Part shown: one piece after another, positions 1 to 5,824 of the stretch
Position numbering within the stretch: the stretch's first letter is position 1
Layout of the letters: each line of letters begins with the position of its first letter
Assembly (NCBI GenBank): GCA_947629075.1
Contig: CANRCI010000076.1
Location: forward strand, 1 to 5,824
Direction of reading: 5' to 3'
DNA from: an uncultured Bacilli bacterium
Lineage (GTDB): Bacteria > Bacillota_I > Bacilli_A > RF39 > UBA660
Length of the DNA: 5,824 nt
Translations under genes and position numbers: made by a program
Notes under the pieces: generated by a model
The model's input: the letters and a program-made list of their open reading frames with translations, nothing else
Databases searched by the model: none
Told to the model about the DNA's origin: nothing

Positions 1-9
1 AAGAAGTAG

Positions 10-38
10 AAAGAGGAGCAAAATAATGCTTCTTTTTT
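10..38 (+). terminator. Rho-independent terminator of an upstream gene
   Basis: Bases 10-20 (AAAGAGGAGCA) can pair with 27-37 (TGCTTCTTTTT) across a six-base AATAA-type loop. This gives an 11-bp stem with two G-U wobbles, running into a T-tract. The stem begins directly after an in-register AAG AAG TAG at 1-9, which could be the last codons of an upstream + strand gene ending Lys-Lys; that reading is only a possibility because the rest lies outside the window. The T-tract leads straight into promoter-like sequence for the next operon. Confidence 0.7.
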
Positions 39-44
39 AATTTT

Positions 45-76
45 TATAGTAAAATAGTCCATTTATATGATAGAAT
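45..76 (+). promoter_or_regulatory. Candidate promoter region for ezrA
   Basis: Two -10 candidates are visible. TATAGT at 45-50 lies in a TTATAGTAAAATAG context that closely resembles the sequence before ftsY (TTATAATTAAATAG), which would start transcription near 57. The second is TAGAAT at 71-76 preceded by TG at 68-69, an extended -10 form that would start near 83. Neither has a recognisable TTGACA-like -35 at 16-18 bases. In both cases the TTG start at 106 would be transcribed. The choice between them cannot be made from sequence alone. Confidence 0.4.
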
Positions 77-93
77 ATATATATGGTAAGATA

Positions 94-100
94 GAGGTGA
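94..100 (+). promoter_or_regulatory. Shine-Dalgarno site that sets the ezrA start at TTG 106
   Basis: GAGGTGA, extending to GAGGTGATT, is a near-complete match to the anti-SD sequence. It ends five bases before an in-frame TTG at 106. The ATG at 67 has no purine-rich SD in the bases before it (TAGTCCATTTAT). Translation from 67 would also read through this SD as codons. Confidence 0.75.
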
Positions 101-105
101 TTATT

Positions 106-1815
106 TTGGATAGTTTATTGCTTAATGTAATAACTTGTACGATTATATCGGTTGTTGTCATCACTATTGTTTTAATTGTGTTTAAAAAGAGAAGAATAAA
201 GGCTTATTATAAAGAGATAGAATATTTAGATAAAGAAAAGAATTTAATTGAAAGTGCACCGATTTTAATTGAATTACAAAAAGTTGAAACGATTATAAAA
301 AATGAGAAGATGGAAGAAAAATATAAAAATTGGCAAGATCGTTTTCAAAATATTAAAAATGATAATATATCTAAACTTAATGATATGATTATTGAATTAG
401 ATATGCTTTTAAATAAAAAGGATTATAAGAATTATATAATCAGTGAAGCTAAAGCTGAATTGGAACTTTATAAAGCTAGAGAAGCGACTGATACTCTTTT
501 GCATGAAATTGAAGACATTAATGAGAGTGAAGAAAAGTATCGTACTTTGATTACTAAATTAAAGTCTAAATATCGTGAGTTGAGTAATAAATTTGAAAAA
601 GATAAAGATTCTTATGAAGAAGTTGCTGAAATCATCGAATTACAATTTGAGAATATCGAAAAGAGATTTCAAGATTTTGAATCGTTCATGGAAAAGAATG
701 AATATAGTGAAGTAGTTCATATCGTTAAAGCTGTCGATGCGATGATTGATCACATGGAGATAGTTATTAAAGAAGTACCAGATTTATTATTGCTGGCCAC
801 TAAATTGATTCCTAAAAGAATTGAACAGATTAATGAGATATATGACGAGATGACAGAAAATAATTTTCCACTCGATTACCTGAATATCGAATATAACGTG
901 GAAGAATCTTTAAAAAACGTTAATAAAATTCTCGACCGTATCAAAGTCTTAAATTTAGAAGACTGTATGTTTGAACTTAAGACGATGCTCGATTATTTAG
1001 ATTCTCTGTTTAAAGAGTTTGAAGATGAAAAGATAGCACGTCATAATTTTGAAGAAGAAAAAGTTAATTTTGAAGAAAAATTCCAAAAAGTTAGTAGCGT
1101 TGTAGATGATATTTATGGACAAGTTGAAGATATAAAGAATATGTATGATTTAACTGATCGTGATATTACAATTATCGATGAAGTAAATATCAGGTTAAAA
1201 GATTTAACCCGTGAATATAAATTATCTTTAACGGCTTTAAAGAAGAAGAGAAAACCGTATAGTACTCTTAATAAAGATTTAAAAACTTTCTCTAATAATT
1301 TGAAATTAATCGAGGAAGATTTAGATGTTGCTCTTAAATCATTAGGTAATATGTATGATGATGAGTTAAGGGCTCGTGAACAATTGGATGAAATTCAAGA
1401 ATTGTTGAAACAATCGCGTACCAAGATTAGAAGTTACAAATTACCGTTTATCAACAATAATTATTTTGTCCAATTATCAGAGGCCAATGATGCGATTGGT
1501 GAAATAATTAAAGAATTGGAGAAGAAACCAATAGTTATTAAAGTTTTGAATACTAGAGTCGATACTGCTCGTGATTTAGCACTAAAAGTTTTTAATGCTA
1601 CTAATGAGATGGTTCAAACGGCATCAACAGTGGAAAAATTGATAGTTTACGGCAATAAGTATCGAGTAATGAATAGTGGTATTAATGATAATTTAAATTA
1701 TGCTACTGAATTATTTCATAAGGGGAATTATGATGGGGCGTTGGAAGTTGTCCTTCAGACACTTGAAACGGTAGAACCCGGAATAAGAAAGAGTGTGATA
1801 AAGTATGCTAAATGA
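106..1815 (+). CDS. ezrA: Septation ring formation regulator EzrA
   Basis: EzrA is a membrane-anchored regulator of FtsZ ring assembly that also links the divisome to septal wall synthesis in Firmicutes (family knowledge). Starting at TTG 106 the protein is 569 residues, close to the roughly 560-residue Bacillus EzrA; the ATG at 67 would add 13 residues and lacks an SD. Residues 5-26 form one N-terminal transmembrane helix (NVITCTIISVVVITIVLIV core), followed by KKRR (27-30). A long cytoplasmic region rich in E, K, L and heptad-like spacing fits the spectrin-like repeats of the family. The C-terminus aligns well by eye with Bacillus EzrA: VEKLIVYGNKYR near 509-520 against IEKIIQFGNRFR, then the GNYDGALEVV and VEPGI stretches. 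This is the region containing the midcell-localisation 'QNR' patch, here less conserved (NKYRVMN). Stops are tandem TGA-TAA. The next gene starts 11 bases before the stop, so the two are probably coupled. Confidence 0.92.
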   Translation: MDSLLLNVITCTIISVVVITIVLIVFKKRRIKAYYKEIEYLDKEKNLIESAPILIELQKVETIIKNEKMEEKYKNWQDRFQNIKNDNISKLNDMIIELDMLLNKKDYKNYIISEAKAELELYKAREATDTLLHEIEDINESEEKYRTLITKLKSKYRELSNKFEKDKDSYEEVAEIIELQFENIEKRFQDFESFMEKNEYSEVVHIVKAVDAMIDHMEIVIKEVPDLLLLATKLIPKRIEQINEIYDEMTENNFPLDYLNIEYNVEESLKNVNKILDRIKVLNLEDCMFELKTMLDYLDSLFKEFEDEKIARHNFEEEKVNFEEKFQKVSSVVDDIYGQVEDIKNMYDLTDRDITIIDEVNIRLKDLTREYKLSLTALKKKRKPYSTLNKDLKTFSNNLKLIEEDLDVALKSLGNMYDDELRAREQLDEIQELLKQSRTKIRSYKLPFINNNYFVQLSEANDAIGEIIKELEKKPIVIKVLNTRVDTARDLALKVFNATNEMVQTASTVEKLIVYGNKYRVMNSGINDNLNYATELFHKGNYDGALEVVLQTLETVEPGIRKSVIKYAK

Positions 1816-2446
1816 TAAGCTTAATAACAAGGGCTTAGCTAGAAAAGAAATAATGGTTGTAATCTTGATAATGGTAGGTGTTTTTGCCGTCGTCTTATGG
1901 GAAGTTGTTAAGTTTAGTAATGATGAGAGTTACCGCAGTTTTAAAAGAATTTGGTCAGATTTTGGAACACAGGCAGCTAGACTTCGCGATGAGAATTTCA
2001 ACTATGAGCAAATTGTCTTTTTAGAGGATTTATTGCGAAACGAATATGTAGATGAGGATACTTATGATAATCCTTTTAGTGATACGTTATGCGATCACTA
2101 TGAGACAAAGATGGTCATGGATGGAAAGTCTAAATTGGTAGGAATGAAATGTGGTGAATACGTGATTCCACTTACTTCGGCTTCGGCATCAAAAGTCAAA
2201 ATATATAAAGTTGATGCTTGGCAGGATAAATTTCTAGAAGGTGATGACATCGAGGAAAAAAGTTTCTATGCTCTAACCGAAAATGGTAAAGAAATATCTG
2301 GTTATTATGGAGAAAGGGAATTCATTGATAAATTTAATGATCATATGGACACTAGATACGCAACTCTTTCGCAAATAAAAAATGCCGGTTATGATATAGC
2401 TATTAAAACTTATTATCGTCATCGTGAGTTTATTAGAGAAGTTTAA
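1805..2446 (+). CDS. Membrane-anchored protein with prepilin-like N-terminus, function unknown
   Basis: This 213-residue protein is not recognised by name. Its N-terminus is NNKG(10)-LARKE(15) followed by a hydrophobic helix at about 16-32 (IMVVILIMVGVFAVVLW). A Gly at -1 after Lys and a Glu at +5 at the head of the helix match the prepilin-peptidase layout, but +3/+4 are Arg-Lys, where classical pilins are hydrophobic. The rest would be extracytoplasmic. The only two cysteines, C96 (after YDNPFSDTL) and C116 (in MKCGEYVI), could form one disulfide, as in many pilin-like proteins. The C-terminal third is rich in charged and aromatic residues. It overlaps ezrA by 11 bases; a weak SD-like GAGTGTGAT lies at 1791-1799, so translational coupling is likely. 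It could be a pseudopilin-like envelope protein, or an ordinary bitopic protein whose resemblance is chance. No prepilin peptidase or pilus ATPase is in the window. Confidence 0.8.
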   Translation: MLNDKLNNKGLARKEIMVVILIMVGVFAVVLWEVVKFSNDESYRSFKRIWSDFGTQAARLRDENFNYEQIVFLEDLLRNEYVDEDTYDNPFSDTLCDHYETKMVMDGKSKLVGMKCGEYVIPLTSASASKVKIYKVDAWQDKFLEGDDIEEKSFYALTENGKEISGYYGEREFIDKFNDHMDTRYATLSQIKNAGYDIAIKTYYRHREFIREV

Positions 2447-2447
2447 T

Positions 2448-2475
2448 AAAAAAGGTGTAATAAGCCTTTTTTTTT
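2448..2475 (+). terminator. Weak rho-independent terminator after the pilin-like gene
   Basis: A short stem pairs 2448-2456 (AAAAAAGGT) with 2464-2472 (GCCTTTTTT) around a seven-base loop (GTAATAA), followed by T's to 2475. Only two G-C pairs support it, so termination may be leaky and some transcripts may continue into ftsY. It starts one base after the stop codon of the upstream gene. Its A-tract/T-tract symmetry is bidirectional in principle, but no - strand gene needs it. Confidence 0.6.
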
Positions 2476-2483
2476 GTTATAAT
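2475..2483 (+). promoter_or_regulatory. Extended -10 promoter for the ftsY operon
   Basis: TG-T-TATAAT (TG at 2475-2476, TATAAT at 2478-2483) is a perfect extended -10 element. The base 17 upstream falls in the terminator hairpin (GTGTAA at 2455-2460), so there is no good -35. A start near 2490 would leave a leader of about ten bases, with the SD AGGTGA (2489-2494) at or close to the 5' end. The last T of the terminator tract is also the T of the TG element. Confidence 0.65.
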
Positions 2484-2500
2484 TAAATAGGTGAAGCAAA

Positions 2501-3526
2501 ATGGGATTATTTAACAAAATAAAAAATATGTTTAAACCAGAAGCTAGTCCAACTGGTAAAGAGAAAGTTATCAGTGATTCTTCAGCAAAAGAACAGAAAG
2601 AAGATACTGTTATATACGAAAAAGGACTTACTAAAACGCGCGAGAATTTCGTTTCTAAATTGATTAATCTTACTAACAAATACCATAAGATCACTGAAGA
2701 ATATTTTGACGAGTTAGAAGAAATATTGATTATGGCCGATATCGGTGTTAATACCGTAATGGATTTTATGGAGCGTTTGAGGAAACGTGTTCGTGATGAA
2801 AAAATTGAAAAACCTGAAGATATCAAGGAGATAATCGTTGATGAATTGTTTATCATCTATGTCAACGATGAATTGATTGTCAACAAAATAAATTATGTTA
2901 AAGATGGATTAACTGTTGTTCTATTTGTAGGAGTTAACGGCGTTGGTAAGACGACGACGATTGCCAAACTTGCCGATAAGATGAAAAATGAGGGTAAAAA
3001 AGTTAGACTGATAGCAGGAGATACTTTTAGAGCAGGTGCTGTTAAACAACTAGAAGAGTGGGCCAATCGAATCGGTGTAAGTTTTACTGGCCGTGAAGAA
3101 GGAAGCGATCCAGCCAGCGTTGTCTATGACGGATTGCAAGATGCCTTAAAAAATGGTGATGACGTAGTTTTAATCGATACCGCCGGTCGTCTTCAAAACA
3201 AAGTTAATTTAATGAAAGAGTTAGAAAAAATAAACAAAGTAATTGGTAAGGTAGTAGAAGGTGGAGCAACTGAGACACTTTTAATTATCGACGCGACAAC
3301 TGGTCAAAATGGAATTAGTCAAGCTAAAGCCTTTAAGGAAATTACTGATGTTACAGGCATAGTTTTGACTAAATTAGATGGCACGGCTAAAGGTGGAATT
3401 GTTTTGGCTATAAAAGAAAGTGTTGGTATACCAGTTAAGTTTATTGGTTTGGGAGAGAGAAAAGAAGATTTACAAGTGTTTGATATCGAAAAATATATTT
3501 ATGGTTTATTTAAGGATATGATGTAG
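2501..3526 (+). CDS. ftsY: Signal recognition particle receptor FtsY
   Basis: FtsY is the SRP receptor GTPase. It docks the Ffh-ribosome complex at the membrane and hands nascent membrane proteins to SecYEG. The protein is 341 residues, usual for Firmicutes. MGLFNKIKNMFK at the N-terminus is the amphipathic membrane-binding helix; a short charged linker follows, without the long acidic A domain of proteobacteria. The N domain starts at KGLTKTRENF (41-50). GTPase motifs are all intact: G1 GVNGVGKTT (144-152), G2 DTFRAGA (174-180), G3 DTAGR (226-230), G4 TKLD (290-293) with GTAKGG following, and the closing GLGE (317-320) and DLQVFD (323-328). The ATG at 2501 has the SD AGGTGA six bases upstream. 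It heads the operon with ylxM one base after its stop. Upstream, ezrA and the pilin-like gene take the place that smc has in Bacillus. Confidence 0.97.
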   Translation: MGLFNKIKNMFKPEASPTGKEKVISDSSAKEQKEDTVIYEKGLTKTRENFVSKLINLTNKYHKITEEYFDELEEILIMADIGVNTVMDFMERLRKRVRDEKIEKPEDIKEIIVDELFIIYVNDELIVNKINYVKDGLTVVLFVGVNGVGKTTTIAKLADKMKNEGKKVRLIAGDTFRAGAVKQLEEWANRIGVSFTGREEGSDPASVVYDGLQDALKNGDDVVLIDTAGRLQNKVNLMKELEKINKVIGKVVEGGATETLLIIDATTGQNGISQAKAFKEITDVTGIVLTKLDGTAKGGIVLAIKESVGIPVKFIGLGERKEDLQVFDIEKYIYGLFKDMM

Positions 3527-3527
3527 T

Positions 3528-3821
3528 ATGGATAAGATGTTATATTTAAATGAACTGTATGAATATTATGGAGAGTTGTTTACGGATAAACAGAAAAATT
3601 ATTATGAAGATTATTATTTTAATGATCTATCGCTTAGTGAAATAGCTGATAATTATGGTGTCAGTAGAAATGCTATTTACAATCAATTAAAAATAGTTGA
3701 GAATAAGTTGATCGAATATGAAAACATTCTTCATCTTCGTGATAACAAGAAGAAAATAGTCGGTTTATTAAAGGAACGAGTAGATAGTAATACTTTAAAT
3801 AAAATAGAAGAAATATTGTAA
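3528..3821 (+). CDS. ylxM: YlxM family SRP-associated HTH protein
   Basis: YlxM is a small sigma-70 region 4-like helix-turn-helix protein encoded beside ffh in most Firmicutes. Work in streptococci indicates that it modulates SRP GTPase activity and complex formation (recalled, not shown here). The 97-residue product matches the family throughout: LNELYEYYGELFTDKQKNYY (7-26), then the HTH at about 34-58 with LSLSEIADNYGVSRNAIYN, and a charged helical tail. It is about a dozen residues shorter than Bacillus YlxM at the C-terminus. The start at 3528 lies one base after the ftsY stop; AAGGA at 3512-3516, inside ftsY, serves as a rather distant SD (11 bases). A second Met at residue 4 is a possible alternative start. 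Tight spacing implies coupling to ftsY. Confidence 0.93.
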   Translation: MDKMLYLNELYEYYGELFTDKQKNYYEDYYFNDLSLSEIADNYGVSRNAIYNQLKIVENKLIEYENILHLRDNKKKIVGLLKERVDSNTLNKIEEIL

Positions 3822-3839
3822 AGAGAAAAGAGGGATTGT

Positions 3840-5591
3840 ATGTTTGATAAGATTACTTTTATGAATGAGAATAGTATCAATGTAAGTATTAAAGAGGGAG
3901 TAGAGATAAAGAAAAATTTACTGAACGTTCACGTCGTTATCTCGGATAGTGAAAAATATTTATTAGGAGAAATTGAAGAAGTAAAAGATCGTGAAGTTAA
4001 AATTGGTCTTTTAGGAGAATTTCAGGATGGTGAACTTCGCAGTGGTGTCATTAGAAAACCACTCATGGATGCGACGATTCGTGGGGTTGTAGCTGATGAG
4101 GTGCCCCTTCTTTTGGGAAAGAAAACTGATAGTTCACTTCTACTTGGTGGAAGTCCTTTCTATAATAATTTTCCGGTTTATGTCAATATCAATGATTTCT
4201 TTAGCAATCACTTTGCCATTTTTGGTAATAGTGGAAGTGGTAAGAGTTGTGGTTTAGCAAGACTTTTACAAAATGTATTTTTAAATGATGCGGTAAAACC
4301 ATATCGTGCTAATTTTATCCTTTTTGATATATCTGGTGAATATTCACAAGCTTTTAGTAATATCAGTCAAATTAATCCTAATTACAATTATCGTGTCTTT
4401 TCTTCTAGTGAAACGGAAGAAGAATACGAGAAGTTAAGAATTCCTATTTGGCTTTTAAATGCCAATGATTTGGCTCTATTACTACAATGTGACAGCCATA
4501 CGCAGTTACCTATTATCGAGAGAACTGTTAAACTTGCTAAGTGTTTTGCGGAGAGTGATGAAGTTGCCATTAAGTATCGCAATCATTTGGTTGCTAAAGC
4601 TATCATTAGTGTTTTGTACAGTGATCAAACACCAGCGCAAAAGAGAAATGATATCTTTTCAATCGTGGAGAACTGTCATACTGAAGAATTTAATCTAGAA
4701 GCTGTTGTGCCTGGTATCGGGTATACTCGTAAATTTAGAGATTGTTTTAATATCGATAAAAGTGGTACTTTTACTGAAGGAATATTAGTTACAGAATATA
4801 CTTCTGGTTTCATTGATGAGAGTTTCGATTCTTATGAACCACGTAAGCAAGTAAGCTATACACTTGAGGATTTAGAGAAAGCTTTAGAGTTTACACTAAT
4901 ATCTGATGGTTGGTATAAAAATCAGAGAACTTATGGTGATGCAGTTACGGTAAAAGTACGTCTTCACTCATTAGTTGCTGGTCCTTATGGCAAAATATTC
5001 GATTATCCACAATACGTAAATGTTGAACAATACTTATCAACCCTTTTAATTAAAGATGGTAAAAAGTATCAGATTATTAATATCAATCTAGAAGACATGG
5101 ACGATTCAATCGCCGCCGTTATTACGAAAATCTTTACGAGAATAATTTTTGATTACTCTAAATTAGTTGTCGATCGCGGATCTATTCCATTTCACATTTT
5201 AATAGATGAAGCTCATCGTTACATCAAAAATGATACCGATAGTTATTTGATTGGTTACAACATTTTTGAACGTGTGGCGAAAGAGGGACGTAAATATGGA
5301 GTTCTTTTGGGAATTATTTCCCAACGACCAGTAGAACTTTCTGATACCGTTATTTCACAGTGTTCTAATTTCATGATATTTAAAACTAATCATCCGCGTG
5401 ATGCTGAATACATTAAATCGATGATCCCTAATATAAGTGCTGAAATGGTGGAAAAACAAAAGAGTTTACAATCTGGTAGTTGTCTAGGATTTGGTACTGC
5501 CTTTAAGATACCAGTTATCGTTAGATTAGATATGCCTGATCCAAAACCACTTTCAGGTAACAGTGATGTAGTAAAATTCTGGGGAAATTAA
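3840..5591 (+). CDS. HerA/DUF87-family hexameric ATPase (DNA translocase-like)
   Basis: HerA proteins are hexameric FtsK-like ATPases that pump double-stranded DNA. In archaea they work with the nuclease NurA in end resection; bacterial relatives occur in several defence systems (family knowledge). This 583-residue protein has an N-terminal beta-barrel-like region (about 1-95, HAS-like), Walker A GNSGSGKS (129-136, K135), and Walker B HILIDEAHR (452-460, D456/E457). Next come a candidate arginine finger R484 in KEGRKYG and a SQRP sensor (494-497). The C-terminal stretch FGTAFKIPVIV...MPDP (551-568) is typical of bacterial DUF87 proteins. The Walker A to B gap of about 320 residues is longer than I recall for archaeal HerA (about 200), suggesting a helical insertion at about 190-400. 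All catalytic residues look intact. It sits 18 bases after ylxM with the SD AGAGGG (3829-3834). No nuclease partner is in the window. The substrate is unknown. Confidence 0.88.
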   Translation: MFDKITFMNENSINVSIKEGVEIKKNLLNVHVVISDSEKYLLGEIEEVKDREVKIGLLGEFQDGELRSGVIRKPLMDATIRGVVADEVPLLLGKKTDSSLLLGGSPFYNNFPVYVNINDFFSNHFAIFGNSGSGKSCGLARLLQNVFLNDAVKPYRANFILFDISGEYSQAFSNISQINPNYNYRVFSSSETEEEYEKLRIPIWLLNANDLALLLQCDSHTQLPIIERTVKLAKCFAESDEVAIKYRNHLVAKAIISVLYSDQTPAQKRNDIFSIVENCHTEEFNLEAVVPGIGYTRKFRDCFNIDKSGTFTEGILVTEYTSGFIDESFDSYEPRKQVSYTLEDLEKALEFTLISDGWYKNQRTYGDAVTVKVRLHSLVAGPYGKIFDYPQYVNVEQYLSTLLIKDGKKYQIININLEDMDDSIAAVITKIFTRIIFDYSKLVVDRGSIPFHILIDEAHRYIKNDTDSYLIGYNIFERVAKEGRKYGVLLGIISQRPVELSDTVISQCSNFMIFKTNHPRDAEYIKSMIPNISAEMVEKQKSLQSGSCLGFGTAFKIPVIVRLDMPDPKPLSGNSDVVKFWGN

Positions 5592-5607
5592 TATTAAATA
5601 AATAGAC

Positions 5608-5614
5608 AGGAGGT
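5608..5614 (+). promoter_or_regulatory. Consensus Shine-Dalgarno site of ffh
   Basis: AGGAGGT lies six bases before the ATG at 5621. It is the best SD match in the window, which fits strong translation of the SRP protein relative to the ATPase gene before it. The 29-base gap to the upstream stop contains no hairpin that I can see. Confidence 0.8.
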
Positions 5615-5620
5615 TTAGGA

Positions 5621-5824
5621 ATGTTTGAAAGTTTAGGAGACAGATTACAAAATGCAATTTCTAAAATAAAAGGTTACGGTAAAATTACTGAAGAAAACAT
5701 CGGTGAGATGACTAGAGAGATAAGACTTGCTCTTTTAGAGGCTGATGTTAACTATAAAGTTGTTAAAGAGTTTGTTAACAACGTAAAAGAAAAAGCTTTA
5801 GGTGAAGAAGTACAGAAGAGTATT
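5621..5824 (+). CDS. ffh: Signal recognition particle protein Ffh, 5' part only
   Basis: Ffh is the SRP GTPase that binds 4.5S/scRNA and signal sequences, then pairs with FtsY at the membrane. The window holds the first 68 codons, open to the edge with no stop. They cover the start of the N domain: MFESLGDRLQNAISKIKGYG (1-20), ITEENIGEMTREIRLALLEA (22-41) with the characteristic RLALLEADVNYKVVK stretch (45-49 centre), and a helix ending near EEVQKSI. The G and M domains would lie downstream. The gene follows the HerA-like ATPase by 29 bases and is the expected end of the ftsY-ylxM-ffh cluster. The start is fixed by the strong SD and by the family-typical MFESL beginning. Confidence 0.96.
   Translation, partial: MFESLGDRLQNAISKIKGYGKITEENIGEMTREIRLALLEADVNYKVVKEFVNNVKEKALGEEVQKSI

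Noticed and set aside
1813..1818. TGA followed by TAA at the ezrA end, possibly UGA read as Trp
   Set aside because: All Trp codons I checked in the genes here are TGG, and an AT-rich UGA-Trp genome would use TGA heavily. The tandem stop is compatible with code 11, though this site alone cannot decide it.
2443..2856. A 137-codon open frame on the - strand
   Set aside because: It lies antisense to the 5' half of ftsY, its product is low-complexity Ser/Ile-rich with no recognisable motif, and it has no SD context. ftsY on the other strand is unambiguous.
4388..4582. A 64-codon open frame on the - strand
   Set aside because: It is antisense inside the HerA-like ATPase gene with no domain or promoter support; it is a by-product of the coding strand.
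4459..4698. A 79-codon + strand open frame in another register
   Set aside because: It is wholly inside the HerA-like ATPase gene, whose own frame carries conserved motifs on both sides of this stretch; there is no SD and no motif.
3840..5591. The HerA-like gene as part of an anti-phage defence island
   Set aside because: No effector, nuclease, methylase, integrase or repeat is present, and both flanks are core SRP genes. Family membership alone is not enough to call it defence.
5589..5605. A -10-like TAATAT with TAAATAAATAG before ffh
   Set aside because: It partly overlaps the ATPase stop codon and has neither a TG extension nor a -35 match. Such AT-rich strings are expected by chance in this composition, and operon transcription suffices.
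1..5824. Search by eye for CRISPR repeats, tRNA cloverleafs, riboswitch leaders and transposon ends
   Set aside because: No direct-repeat array, GTTCGA-type T-loop with matching arms, long structured leader or flanking inverted repeats was seen; intergenic gaps are too short for most of these.

Overview
The window is strongly AT-rich, and every complete gene lies on the + strand. It reads as a short, compact piece of chromosome from a low-GC Bacilli/Mollicutes-related bacterium (inference). The conserved SRP trio ftsY-ylxM-ffh, an EzrA division protein, very short intergenic gaps and Gram-positive-type Shine-Dalgarno sites all point that way. Tryptophan is encoded by TGG throughout, and the ezrA stop is TGA followed directly by TAA, so the standard bacterial code fits better than the Mycoplasma UGA-Trp code. 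I cannot name a genus; an uncultured gut-type lineage near Erysipelotrichales/RF39 is only a guess.

Layout. Bases 1-60 hold the end of an upstream unit: a possible AAG AAG TAG tail and a rho-independent terminator, followed at once by promoter-like sequence. The first operon is ezrA (106-1815, better started at a TTG with a strong SD than at the ATG at 67), overlapped by 11 bases by a 213-residue membrane-anchored protein with a prepilin-like N-terminus (1805-2446). A weak hairpin with nine T's follows, and it shares bases with an extended -10 promoter for the next unit. The second operon is ftsY (2501-3526), ylxM (3528-3821), a HerA/DUF87-family ATPase (3840-5591) and ffh (5621 to beyond the window end).

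How the genes work together. FtsY (receptor), Ffh (SRP GTPase) and YlxM (small HTH partner) form the co-translational membrane-targeting module. EzrA is a membrane-tethered spectrin-like regulator of FtsZ rings and septal wall synthesis. The pilin-like protein is tightly coupled to EzrA and has no known role here; an envelope or division function is a guess from position. The HerA-like ATPase is the outlier: a hexameric DNA-pump-type enzyme in the middle of the protein-targeting operon, with no NurA or other nuclease partner in the window.

The two points most worth following up are the HerA-like ATPase between ylxM and ffh, and the ezrA-coupled protein with Gly-1/Glu+5 prepilin spacing but charged residues at +3/+4. 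I see no tRNA, rRNA, CRISPR array, insertion sequence or long repeat. No stretch over 300 bases lacks a gene.
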